64,000 bases of DNA from Halocaridina rubra (Eukaryota > Arthropoda > Malacostraca > Decapoda > Atyidae): the NCBI GenBank assembly GCA_037179515.1, contig JAXCGZ010005703.1:131908-195907 (forward strand), in the 5' to 3' direction. The notes under the pieces were generated by a model. The model was given only the letters and a program-made list of their open reading frames with translations. It made no database searches and had not been told where the DNA came from. Made by a program: the position numbers and the translations under genes. Shown here piece after piece: positions 30,839-42,186 of the stretch (the first letter of the stretch is position 1; each line of letters begins with the position of its first letter).

Positions 30839-31296
30839 ATAATATCATATAAGTAACCTGCTAGTTACACATCATACAAGTAATCTTGCTAGATTAGATC
30901 ATACAATTAATCTTGCAAAAGCTTATCATACAAGCTATCTCTTTCCCAATGACAAGCTATCTTTTTCCTTATGGCACCATCTGCAGGCAATAATTTAATT
31001 TCACCTACAAAAACTAAGTTTGGGGTAATAAATAGTCTCTTGAAATAAAGATCACTTTTTATCACAGGACTAAACACAATATTCTGTGTTTTATTAACAA
31101 GCAATATAACTCTGTACATATCCAGAAGACCTGGTGAAGAGGTTTAGAGCAAATACTGTAGAGCCCAGTCATACAGTATTCCGAGTATGACACTATCTAG
31201 TGACCATATTCTTGTTTACAAAAAGTCAAGTTTCAATGAATTTTCTATTCTCTAAATATCTGATCTAACATTATCATGTGGTCTAAGGATATACGA

Positions 31297-31301
<5 letters not shown>

Positions 31302-31376
<75 letters not shown>
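31302..31376. repeat. (TA)n microsatellite
   Basis: In otherwise unique sequence; no Tigger end beside it. Confidence 0.95.
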
Positions 31377-31380
<4 letters not shown>

Positions 31381-32371
31381 GTAGCATATGCAAAGCTGCT
31401 AAATGTCTACCTTTGCATATTAATGTCAGCATAATCAACAACAAAAGAAAAAAGTGGAGAAAGAGGCTGAAAATAATAACTACACTGCATTAGTTATATA
31501 TGATGTTAAAAATTTTGGTGAGACACTGTGCAGTCACAATATAAGCCAGGCATTCTTTTAAATGCTCCAACTGTCAGTAACATATAAATAAGGAAGAAAC
31601 AAAAGTAGTTATTTGATGATTATTATTTATGTTCTGAGCTTATCCTTTTTTCCTAATAGTTGGCATAAGTTTGCTGAAACAATGAGCAATTATTTTATAT
31701 GATGGAAAGAAAATAATTTAGGTAGTAATTTAGGGTAATGTACTAGCCAATAGGATTTTTAAGGGTAATTTATAAAGCAATAATGCTTGATTATGTAGTG
31801 CCATAAATACTGATAATAGCTGAATTATACATATTTTAACAAGATATATTGAATTTTTCTATAATCATAACTTTAGGATTCCATAATGGGCATGGATACC
31901 ATCAAAAACTTATTCGATTTGATTCTATCAGTTATACCTACAATATTGATCTACACATTTACACTACATACGTTTTTCTGGAAATGGTAAACAGATTTTA
32001 CAGTATAAGAAGCATCAATCTACCATCATATTCACATAGTTGCCCAGAATCAAATATAGCCAATATGACTGCTATACCCCTAAATTATTCATTAGATATT
32101 AAATAGTTATCTACCTATAGCTTATGACTCATTAACTAGACGTCTCAAAAGTTTTCATTTGCATCAGAGCTACATATAAATTGTCTAGACTATGAACACA
32201 ATGTACTCATATTCCATGAAAACCTAACTTGACCCTACTTTTAGGTTAGGTTAGTTTAAAATATAAGAATATATATTCAAGGGAATATCACCTATAGTAC
32301 TAAAAATTGAGAAGAATCAAGTCTTCACTTTATTTTTTAGATATACTGTGCAGTATTTATTTCAGACTTCA

Positions 32372-32373
<2 letters not shown>

Positions 32374-32456
<83 letters not shown>
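32374..32456. repeat. (TA)n microsatellite
   Basis: The flank TTTCAGATATACTGTRCA is repeated after it, before a shorter TA run at 32506-32531, so repeat plus flank was duplicated. Confidence 0.93.
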
Positions 32457-32458
<2 letters not shown>

Positions 32459-32957
32459 GAAGTCGTCACTTTGTCTTTCAGATATACTGTACATTATTTA
32501 TTTCAATATATATATATATATATATATATATACTTAATAGAAACAGTACCATGATATAAAATTATATACTGTGCTCTATGAGTGGCTATGACTAGCAGGA
32601 GCTGGCCAAATACAGGACAGCCGAGATTAGAAATGCAGGACTCCATCCATTAACATATAAAAATCTTCTATAGGTGTGGTTTTTTAATTAAATCTTTGAA
32701 TCCGAGGTAAGCAAAGCAAATAAATGTAGTTTTACCTACAAATGGCTAGTATGATGATTAGATTCCTTTACTAATGTTTAGTGCAAAGCTAAAGCTACTT
32801 TGAAGGAGTATAGCTTAATGACCTGGAACAGGCTACAGCTATCAAATTGATGGTACCCAAAAATTTCATATCAAGGTTTCTCACCTAGACACTTTCGTAC
32901 CGCTGGGATCTGCGTGTCAATGTCTTTTGACACCAAGTTGGCTCTTTTAAGCTTTAC

Positions 32958-33140
32958 CTTGAAGCTCCACTTTCACAAATGAGTCCCTCTGGCACTGCTA
33001 TCCCTCCTTTGCACAGAAAGCAACTAGCTTCTGTACGCTCACTTCACGATATCACAACTACCTACGGGTAGGTACTTCATTGTGCCATACCTGTCTTCTG
33101 CTGTTCTATTGGCACTGTTGTTTACATTATACGCAGCTGA
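32958..33140 (-). other. Possible 5' untranslated first exon of the PNPLA8-like gene
   Basis: The first coding exon of the PNPLA8-like gene starts just behind a splice acceptor, so an upstream leader exon is needed. A consensus donor (CAAG/GTAAAG on the minus strand) sits at 32958/32957, just inside the CRE/CCAAT region. The exact transcription start is not visible. This is inference from position and donor only. Confidence 0.3.
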
Positions 33141-33290
33141 GCCATGGAGTGACGTCATGACACCACACGTATCCACCAATCAGAGACTAAGAATCTTCTA
33201 ATTCTCGTCCTGATTGGTTATGTCTACACACACACTCACACACACACACACACACACACACCCTGTCATATGGCCTTGTGACGTCATGTA
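33141..33290 (-). promoter_or_regulatory. Candidate promoter: two CRE palindromes and two inverted CCAAT boxes
   Basis: TGACGTCA occurs at 33150-33157 and 33279-33286. CCAATCAG is on the plus strand from 33176, and ATTGG at 33213-33217 gives CCAATCAGG on the minus strand. A (CA)n run separates this pair from the distal CRE. The block is upstream of the PNPLA8-like gene and free of recognisable transposons. ATF/CREB and NF-Y binding is inferred from consensus. Confidence 0.45.
33230..33261. repeat. (CA)n microsatellite
   Basis: Short CA run between the two CRE sites. Confidence 0.85.
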
Positions 33291-33465
33291 CCTGGCCTAT
33301 TGCAATTTTTCGTTACGGATTTATCAATAACTAATAAACAAACTAATATAGTGTACTCTCTAATTTATTTAAAATTATATCAATAATGCTGCATTACCTT
33401 ATACTGGCGATAAATACCCATATATGAAGTACATTACCATTCTAAGTAATAATAAGAAAGTTTGG

Positions 33466-33640
33466 TGCTCCTGAAGAATTACCACCTGCCTTTTGTCAAC
33501 AGCGAAGAGAGGTTTGGTTAGATTAGGATAGATTTTGAGCTTGGCCTTTCAGATCATATTGTAGCCTAGCTTAACCTAACGTAACCTTTCTTCGCCATTG
33601 ATAGAAGGCAGGTTCCAATTCTTCAGGAGCTCTGAAAGTT
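33466..33640. repeat. Imperfect inverted repeat (~50-bp arms)
   Basis: CTCCTGAAGAATTACCACC at the left returns as GGTTCCAATTCTTCAGGAG at the right, with CTGCCTTTTGTCAACAGCGA against TCGCCATTGATAGAAGGCAG. The loop is about 60 bp. It could be a small MITE or the footprint of one. Confidence 0.6.
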
Positions 33641-33722
33641 CCATTGACTTTCTCTGCAGGAACACCAAAAGTTACCAATGACTGAGCTGTAAGAACCCCC
33701 TTGATAAAGGTGCAAAAACTAA

Positions 33723-35016
<1,294 letters not shown>

Positions 35017-35018
35017 GC

Positions 35019-35040
35019 TTTTGGTCCTTCGAACCGGATG
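35019..35040 (+). other. BEL/Pao primer-binding region
   Basis: TTTTGGTCCTTCGAACCGGA lies right after the LTR end; a TGG-start just downstream of the LTR is what a tRNA primer site should show. The tRNA used was not identified. Confidence 0.5.
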
Positions 35041-35768
35041 AGAATTGGTGTGGTAATGGTGAAAATAGTGTACATTTCAGATAAACTCCCGCCTTGTAAG
35101 GAGTTAGTGTAAAACTCTACGGTTAAAATCGTCCATATTTCAGCTAAAAAAGGAGGAGCATTGCATGTATTTGCATGAATATTGCGAATATAACTTTGAA
35201 AGTTAAGTAATTGTTGAAATAAATAAGAGTATCTTTTTCCCGTGTGGATAAAGTGTTTCTCTCTCTGTGGAAATGAAATATACTTTCATAGTTGAGCGTC
35301 CATTAAGTAAATTGGATATTCGTACCCAATTTCAGCTGGGTGAACAGTGGTTTTTAGGGATTTGTGTCTTTACATTTTTCCCATTTAACGATGTCTAGAA
35401 TGTCGTATTGATTCCTTTGTTTACGTAAATAAACAGAAGGTAGTGACCCACCTACTGCTAGATGCACAATGTCGTTTATTAGAGGAACAGTGTGGTTTCC
35501 ATTACACTTTCCATTTATTATTGCTGACTTAACAGTGTCATTTAATTGATGAATAGTGTGTTTTACACATTATGGATTGACGTCATAATTGACGGAATTA
35601 AATAACTGTATGTTATTATCCTGAAATTTTGGAAGATTGTCCTTTGATACTCTTTACAGAGTGATTGTTTGTTGCATTGTGGATGCATAAAGAAGATCGT
35701 GGATTCTTTGAAGATAAAATTGCACCAACTATTTGTTTGCTATTTTATGTTCTATTTGCTTTCTCAAT
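35041..35768 (+). other. BEL/Pao untranslated leader
   Basis: About 730 bp of AT-rich leader between primer site and gag start with no recognised coding or repeat feature. Confidence 0.5.
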
Positions 35769-37044
35769 ATGTCGGTTAAACCTGAGGCATTAAAACGCCC
35801 TCAGGAATTGGTTCAACGTGATTGTGTTCAGTGTCAAACAGAACTTGCCAAAGGTGATGAGACACTTGTTGTTAATTATTTAGGAAGATGTCATTAAACG
35901 CTAACAGAAAGATTCAGAAGATTTGATAGGAAATATGAAGAATATGTTGAGTATAAGCCCCTTAAATGGGATTCTGAAGAGGAGGATACAGAACATGACA
36001 ATCTTGCTGAAACAGTAAATGATATTAGCTTAGCTGTCCTAGAACGGATTCGTAAGTTAGGAACTATGAAGAGTACTAGAGCTCCTGGTTCCGAGAGTTC
36101 AAGCCTCCCCAGTGGGCAACCCACACCTAAATTTCCTGAAATAAAAATACCGCAGTTCTCTGGAAACTATGATGAATGGAACGAGTTTTGGGATACGATT
36201 GATAGTTTAGTACATAGTACCTCTATGGCAACTATGACAAAGTATGCCATCTTAGGAAATGCCCTTAAAGGAGATGCAAAAGACACCATAAAGGGATATC
36301 CTGTTGCTAGTGAGAGTTATGATGAATGCATTCAACAGCTACAAGCTGTTTATGCCAGCAAGGACAGAATTGTACGAAATTTAATGAGGAAATTGGTAAA
36401 AATACCAACTCCCTCTTCTAATTATTCATCACTTTTTAAGTTCAAGCAGGAAGTAGAAGCCGTTACTCGAAGCCTGAAAAACTATAGAGACATGGAAGAA
36501 CACTGATTGGGTGTTTTCAGAACTCGTGATGATGAAATTGCCTGAAGATGTTGAGAACTGGATTAGCATGAAATTAGACACAAAATATCCTACATTTGAA
36601 ACCCTCTTGAAGGAACTGGGAAAATATGTATATCATATAGAAGGCAACAATACTAAAGATAACACAAAGGGAGAGACCCAAACCTCACAGAGAGATGAGA
36701 CCCAGTCCTATAAAAAGAATGTAGGTAGTTATGGTGCTGTTGCAAACAGAGAAAATAGTAAAATAGAATGTATATTCTGTGGTTGGCAAGGTCATAAGTC
36801 TGAACAGTGCAATAAAGTAGTAAGCATAAATGAACGCAGAGACAAATTGAGAGATAGTAACAAATGTCTGAGATGTACTCAGTCAGGGCATTATGCAAAT
36901 ATATGTTACACTCAGTTAAATTGTAATAAGTGTAAGAAAAATGGTCATCATGCAGCCTTGTGTTACAAACAAGAGTCCAAATTTCGTAGAAGGTTTGAAG
37001 AACCTACATTTCTGAATGAACAGTCAGGAAATGGTTCAAATTAG
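35769..37044 (+). pseudogene. BEL/Pao gag, one stop and one frameshift
   Basis: Frame from ATG 35769 runs to TAA at 35895, continues in the same frame to 36503 and shifts by one base near CACTGATTGG (36502-36511). The middle matches the Pao-type gag region (PEIKIPQFSGNYDEWNEFWD). Three zinc knuckles follow from about 36766: CIFCGWQGHKSEQC, CLRCTQSGHYANIC and CNKCKKNGHHAALC. Gag packages the RNA into particles; this copy cannot make the full protein. Confidence 0.8.
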
Positions 37045-37147
37045 ATGAGTCAAGCAATGAGCAAGAACATTCTGACCAGTAAAAGGACAAGAAACATGTT
37101 GGTGTGATGACTATGAATGCAGTACAAAGGCAAATGGTGAAGTCGAG

Positions 37148-37315
37148 TGTTATGTATAACTTTTGAGCTGATTAATTCGTGCGCTTTGCATTGCGCTATT
37201 GTTTTGTTGTTTTCACTGGAGTAGAACACGCCATGTCGGACATCTAAGTTTGAGTAATAAAACCTCCACTTTTCTCACGATTTTTATTGATTATCCCCCT
37301 ACCTAGTATGGAACA
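37148..37315 (+). repeat. Gypsy 5' LTR
   Basis: TGTTATGTATAAC to TATGGAACA. AATAAA lies about 60 bases from the end. The final 25 bp align poorly with the other LTR except for the last AGTATGGAACA. Confidence 0.75.
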
Positions 37316-37317
37316 AA

Positions 37318-37332
37318 TGGCGACGAGGTACA
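37318..37332 (+). other. Gypsy primer-binding region
   Basis: TGGCGACGAGGTAC starts two bases after the LTR end, the layout seen in Mag-type Gypsy elements. Confidence 0.55.
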
Positions 37333-37885
37333 AAGGACCAATGCAGTAGCAAAAGGAACTTCTGGTTTGCAGTATTTAAGTGAAGTTTTTGCAGTTTTGA
37401 GGTAGCCGGTAAATTGGGTAAGCTTCTGACTTCCGAGATTTTCGTTCCCGTGGCCACCCTCCATAGGCTGTTTTGATCAAGTTTTGCAGTTAGCATTGGA
37501 GCCTTCATAGATGCCGTATTATAACTGTTTAAGCCTAATGCTGACGATTTTTTCAAGATTGGAAAGCTATAGTGATTATTTTCCAAGGTGTACCCTAGAT
37601 TGATGATAGCCTATGGTAGGCCAATTGTGTTTATCGGTAACCTTGTTTCCAGTGTTTTGTGGACGGTAGCCTTGATTGATCATAGCCTACCGTAAGCATA
37701 TGGTGCTTAACCCCAGTGCTTTGAGGAGTGGAGTAAAACAAATTGCATATAGGCCTAGCCTAGTTCTATGATGTTTAGCTTATGTTGTCAGTGCTATAAT
37801 ATTTAGCCTATTCTGTCTGTGCCATGATTGCATGTTGTGTATTTTGAGATTATTACCAGTTCACCCAGTGACTTAGCCTATAATC
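37333..37885 (+). other. Gypsy leader
   Basis: Leader of 550 bp before the gag-pol ATG. A minus-strand open frame here has no family resemblance. Confidence 0.5.
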
Positions 37886-40800
37886 ATGCCTCAAGAAAAT
37901 GAAAATAGGGCTAACCGCAGAGTGAACATTGATCATTTTAATCCTTCAAAGATTTCTTTTGAATTGTGGTTAAGTTTGTTGGAAGCAAATTTTTTAAATT
38001 TGGAAATAACTGAGGCAAATAGTAAAAAAAATTTACTTCTGGTTTCTATTGGTACTGAAGTTTATGCTATTTTAGGAAACATTTGTGCCCCAGATTTACC
38101 ACATACTAAGTCGTATGAGGATTTATGCAAATTACTTAAGGCACATTATGATGTAAAGCCTAGTTATCATAGAAGTTTATTGGCTTTTCAACAAAGGAGG
38201 AAAAAAGGAGGTGAGACATTAAAAGATTTGTATGCAGACCTGAAGTGTCTAGCCAAAGACTGTGATTTTGGTAGCAACTTTGATTCTCGTGTGCGGGATC
38301 AGTTGTTTATGGCTCTTGAAAATGAGGTTTATTTTTCAAATCTGGTTGCTGAAAATTTAAATTTGAAGGTTATGTCTTCTATCCAAATAGTTGAGAGAGT
38401 TTTGAATTTTGAACAAGCTTATGTTTCTGAAAAGGCTGGTGTTGTTCAAAAGGTTAAAACCCCAACCAATGGTCCCATGAGTAAGTCAGTTTCTTGTAAA
38501 CACTGTGGTTACCCTCATGATAGTGCAAAATGTCGCTTTAAGAATTTAACATGTAATTTATGTGGTAAGAAGGGACATTTAAAACAAGTTTGTTGGAAGG
38601 CTTCAAAAGATGTCAAAGGTAATGTGAAGCCAAAGCCAGTAAAAGAAAGTTTTAATAAGGCTTCTGAGAAAAAACATAAGGTTAAAGTTAAAGCAGTAGA
38701 CAATGTAGCAGTTTCCAGTGATACTGATGAAGAAAGACTGTTGTCAGTAAAAAATGTCAATGCTATTGGTAAAGATGAAGTGAATATTTTGGTTAATGGT
38801 AAGTTTGTACCTTTTGAGGTGGATACAGGTGCTGCTGTGAGTACCTTGACTAAAGATTGGGTTCATAATTTGGGATTGTCCATTGTAGATTGTAATAAAA
38901 TGTTAAATGCTTATGATGATCTCAAAATAAATGTTTTGGGTAAAGTTGGAGTGGATGTTTACTATAATTCTCTGCAAGTGAAACAGACATTTTATGTTGT
39001 AGGGAATCATAATTCTAACTTATGTGGCAAAGATTTGATGCCAAAAATAGGTATTTATTTGTCTGGTATTAATGATTCTTCTAAAATTTCTAAAGTCAAT
39101 GGTTCTGTGGTAGAATTGTTGAATGATTATGAAGTTAATCCTAATAAACCCATTTCAGATATTACAGCTCACATTCATGTTAAGAGTGATGTAGTTCCAA
39201 AATTCAGAAAACACAGATCAGTTCCAATTCACTATAAACCTTTAGTTGAAGATGCTTTAAATAAACTGATTGTAGATGATATAGTTGAGCCTGTTAACCA
39301 TAGTGAGTGGGCTGCCCCCATTGTTACTGTGTTGAAATCGGATAAGGAGTCTGTACGTATCTGTGGAGATTTTAAAGAATTGAATAAATGTATATCATGT
39401 GACCAATATCCATTACCTAAAACAGATGAGTTGTTAGCATCTATTGGTAAGGGAAAGATTTTTTCTACTATTGATTTAAAAAATGCATATTTACAGATTT
39501 CTGTGAGTGAAGAAAGCCAAAAGTATTTAGTAGTAAATACACATAAAGGTTTGTTTAAGTACAAAAGATTACCTTTTGGTCTTTCTTCTTCACCAGCTAT
39601 ATTTCAGAGATTTATGGCTAACCTGTTGAAAGATGTAGAGGGAGTTGATGCTTATTTGGATGACATTATTGTAAGTGGTGAATCTGAAGAGCAGCATGAT
39701 CTTAGGTTTATTGAAGTGTTAAAAATTTTGCAAGAGCATAATGTTCAGATTAACAAGAAAAAATGTGCTGTTAAGGTTTCTTCTTTAGAATATCTTGGAT
39801 TTTGTATCTCAGGTGAAGGAATCAAACCTTCCCCTAAGAAGGTCAAAGCTATTCTAGATTCTCCACCCCCTACTTCTGTTGCAGAGTTGCAATCTTTTAT
39901 TGGAATGTTGACATATTATTGTAAATTCATTAAGAATTTTTCTTCCAAGCTGGCCCCCTTGTATGAATTGCTAAAAAAGAATAAAGTTTTTAAATGGTCT
40001 GAACTTGAAAACAAAGCTTTTGAAATTGTAAAATCGGATTTATCAAAAGGTCCCCTTTTGGCTAATTATGATGGTAATAGTCCACTAGTTGTTGAAGTGG
40101 ATGCGTCTCCTATTGGTGTAGGATGTGTATTGTTGCAAAAAATTGATGGAAGAGAATTACCAGTTTATTTTGCTAGTAAAAAACTGACATCAGCTGAACA
40201 GAACTATGCTCAAATTGACCGAGAAGGGCTTGCCTTAGTTTTTGGGTTGAATCGCTTTAGATATTTTTTACTTGGAAGACAATTTGAAGCAAGGACCGAC
40301 CATAAACCACTTTTAGGTTTATTTGGCAAAGGGCGTCATATTCCTACTAATGCCAATGCTCGTATTCAGCGTTGGGCACTGTTTCTCTCTCAATATGATT
40401 TTGAGCTTACTTACAAAGTGGGTAAAGAAAATGTTGTGGCTGATGCCCTTAGCAGGTTGCCTATTGATGATGATCATAAATCCATGACTCCAAATGAATA
40501 CATTAAGTTAGTTGAAGCTTTAGATTTTGAAGATATTTCTTTTTCAAAAATCAGAAATTGTACTCAGAAAGATGAGGTTTTGGGTCAACTCATGCATAAT
40601 ATAAGATTTGGTTGGTCTACAAATGATTTGAGATTACATGAATATGGTTCTGTTAAATCTGATCTTAGTTTATATGACAATGTAATTTTGTACAGAAACA
40701 GAATTGTAATACCTACCAGCTTAAGATGTAAAATACTTGAGCACTTACATAGTGGTCATAATGGGATAAATGTGATGAAAGCAGAAGCTAGGAATTGGGT

Positions 40801-41896
40801 TTGGTGGCCTAAAATTGACCAAGATATTTCTGAAATTACAAAGAATTGTCCAGTTTGTTTTAAAAATTTTCAACCAAACCAAGCTCCTGTGTTGTCATGG
40901 TCTACCCCTGATAAGGCATGGTCAAGACTTCACATTGACTATGCTGGACCCATAAATAACAAATATTTTCTTGTAATTGTAGATGCATATTCTAAGTTTC
41001 TAGATGTTCAAGTTACTAGTTCAATGACTTCAAGTGTTACCATTGAATTGCTTAGAAAAACATTTTCTAATTTTGGTATTCCAGACATTGTTGTCTCGGA
41101 TAATGCTCCATATTTTGTGTCCGAGGAAATTAAAGTTTTTTATAAGAAAAATGGTATTCAACATTTAACTCCTGCCCCATACAATCCATCATCTAATGGG
41201 TTGGCGGAAAGAGCAGTTCGAACTTTAAAAGAGGGCTTAAGTAAATTCAACAGTGGATCATTGAATACTAGAATCTGTAGATTTTTGTACAATTATAGAA
41301 AGAGTATGCATAGTGGTATAGGTAAATCACCAGCAGAGTTACTATTTGGAAGATGTTTTAAAACAACTTTAGTATCTGTAAAATGTTCCCCTAACAAAGA
41401 CAGAGACCTGGAAAAATTGTCAAAGAAAGTTTTCTCTGAAGGAACAAATATGTACAATGTTGGTGATGCCGTTTTTGCTAAAAATTTTGGGAAGGGAGAG
41501 TCTTGGATTGAAGGTAAAATTATTGAAGTGTTTGGTGTAAGAAATTATTTGGTGCAAGTTCATGATTTTGGTAATATATCATGGAAGAGGCATCATGATC
41601 AGCTTATGCCTAGATTTACTGGTACTTGTATTAAGACACCTAGAGAGTCTCCAATGCCTTTAGGTTCTTCGAATGTAAGTAATTATTCCTATGCCTCTAG
41701 TTCCACTAATGATGTTGAAGTATCTTCACAAAAGTGTGATGTTTCAGTTCAACCTGATAGTAATTGTATTGAGTCTGAAGACACAGTCTCAGAAACTGAA
41801 AGGTGTGGTGTGAATGATAAACAGATTGTATCACCATCTCCAGTATTACGGAGATCAAAGAGAATTATTAAGCCACCAGAAAAATTAAATTTGTAA
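37886..41896 (+). CDS. Gypsy gag-pol polyprotein, intact 1336 aa
   Basis: One uninterrupted frame. Gag capsid region about 1-200; two zinc knuckles at ~204-236 (CKHCGYPHDSAKC, CNLCGKKGHLKQVC); aspartic protease with VDTGAAVSTL near 312; reverse transcriptase ~440-620 with YLDDIIV near 590; RNase H starting VEVDASPIGVG near 737; integrase with the HHCC finger (HSGHNG to CPVC, ~955-990) and DDE residues in HIDYAG (~1017), SDNAPYF (~1071) and NGLAERAV (~1108). Gag and pol share one frame with no stop or shift, a feature of some Gypsy clades. All catalytic motifs are present, so it may be or recently have been able to transpose. The C-terminal tail has SPVLRRSKRIIKPPEKL, common near integrase ends. 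No env frame. Confidence 0.93.
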   Translation: MPQENENRANRRVNIDHFNPSKISFELWLSLLEANFLNLEITEANSKKNLLLVSIGTEVYAILGNICAPDLPHTKSYEDLCKLLKAHYDVKPSYHRSLLAFQQRRKKGGETLKDLYADLKCLAKDCDFGSNFDSRVRDQLFMALENEVYFSNLVAENLNLKVMSSIQIVERVLNFEQAYVSEKAGVVQKVKTPTNGPMSKSVSCKHCGYPHDSAKCRFKNLTCNLCGKKGHLKQVCWKASKDVKGNVKPKPVKESFNKASEKKHKVKVKAVDNVAVSSDTDEERLLSVKNVNAIGKDEVNILVNGKFVPFEVDTGAAVSTLTKDWVHNLGLSIVDCNKMLNAYDDLKINVLGKVGVDVYYNSLQVKQTFYVVGNHNSNLCGKDLMPKIGIYLSGINDSSKISKVNGSVVELLNDYEVNPNKPISDITAHIHVKSDVVPKFRKHRSVPIHYKPLVEDALNKLIVDDIVEPVNHSEWAAPIVTVLKSDKESVRICGDFKELNKCISCDQYPLPKTDELLASIGKGKIFSTIDLKNAYLQISVSEESQKYLVVNTHKGLFKYKRLPFGLSSSPAIFQRFMANLLKDVEGVDAYLDDIIVSGESEEQHDLRFIEVLKILQEHNVQINKKKCAVKVSSLEYLGFCISGEGIKPSPKKVKAILDSPPPTSVAELQSFIGMLTYYCKFIKNFSSKLAPLYELLKKNKVFKWSELENKAFEIVKSDLSKGPLLANYDGNSPLVVEVDASPIGVGCVLLQKIDGRELPVYFASKKLTSAEQNYAQIDREGLALVFGLNRFRYFLLGRQFEARTDHKPLLGLFGKGRHIPTNANARIQRWALFLSQYDFELTYKVGKENVVADALSRLPIDDDHKSMTPNEYIKLVEALDFEDISFSKIRNCTQKDEVLGQLMHNIRFGWSTNDLRLHEYGSVKSDLSLYDNVILYRNRIVIPTSLRCKILEHLHSGHNGINVMKAEARNWVWWPKIDQDISEITKNCPVCFKNFQPNQAPVLSWSTPDKAWSRLHIDYAGPINNKYFLVIVDAYSKFLDVQVTSSMTSSVTIELLRKTFSNFGIPDIVVSDNAPYFVSEEIKVFYKKNGIQHLTPAPYNPSSNGLAERAVRTLKEGLSKFNSGSLNTRICRFLYNYRKSMHSGIGKSPAELLFGRCFKTTLVSVKCSPNKDRDLEKLSKKVFSEGTNMYNVGDAVFAKNFGKGESWIEGKIIEVFGVRNYLVQVHDFGNISWKRHHDQLMPRFTGTCIKTPRESPMPLGSSNVSNYSYASSSTNDVEVSSQKCDVSVQPDSNCIESEDTVSETERCGVNDKQIVSPSPVLRRSKRIIKPPEKLNL

Positions 41897-41995
41897 TGTC
41901 TTTTGTTGCCATAATATATTGATATTTCTGTATAATGATTGTTGTATGTTGATATTTTTCTGATCCATTTTTGATAAGTTTTGTATGTCTTTTCT

Positions 41996-42007
41996 TGGAG
42001 GGAGGAA
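41996..42007 (+). other. Gypsy polypurine tract
   Basis: GGAGGGAGGAA lies directly before the TGTTATG start of the 3' LTR, as needed for plus-strand priming. Confidence 0.7.
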
Positions 42008-42186
42008 TGTTATGTATAACTTTTGAGCTGATTAATTCGTGCGCTTTGCATTGCGCTATTGTTTTGTTGTTTTCACTGGAGTAGAACACGCCATGTCGGA
42101 CATCTAAGTTTGAGTAATAAAACCTCCACTTTTTCTCATGATTTTTATTGACTTATCATCACCCGTTCTCTTTAGAGTATGGAACA
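42008..42186 (+). repeat. Gypsy 3' LTR
   Basis: First 140 bp match the 5' LTR with two differences (an extra T and a C/T change near CTCAYG). The 3' end is about 11 bp longer. Confidence 0.75.

Larger units (their letters stand above)
29007..32957. other. Probable 5' intron and leader region of PNPLA8-like gene; mostly unique sequence
   Basis: Four kilobases of AT-rich sequence with no exon I can support. It holds a tRNA-derived SINE remnant near 30700-30838 and (TA)n tracts at 31302, 32374 and 32506. An open frame at 30907-31119 (minus) shows no family resemblance. The stretches 29007-30690, 31377-32373 and 32540-32957 show nothing recognisable. Confidence 0.35.
37148..42186 (+). mobile_element. 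Gypsy (Metaviridae-type) LTR retrotransposon, apparently intact
   Basis: Short direct LTRs, primer site, one long gag-pol frame and a purine tract. LTR bodies are almost identical apart from a few bases and a length difference near their 3' ends. No target-site duplication is visible: AGTCGAG on the left does not match GTTATC on the right. Nested in the BEL element. Confidence 0.85.

Noticed and set aside
30907..31119. Upstream coding exon of PNPLA8
   Set aside because: 70-residue minus frame lacks family resemblance and has no paired splice sites that keep phase.
32241..32255. Telomere-like TTAGG runs (also near 45700)
   Set aside because: Only two or three repeats; expected by chance in this DNA.
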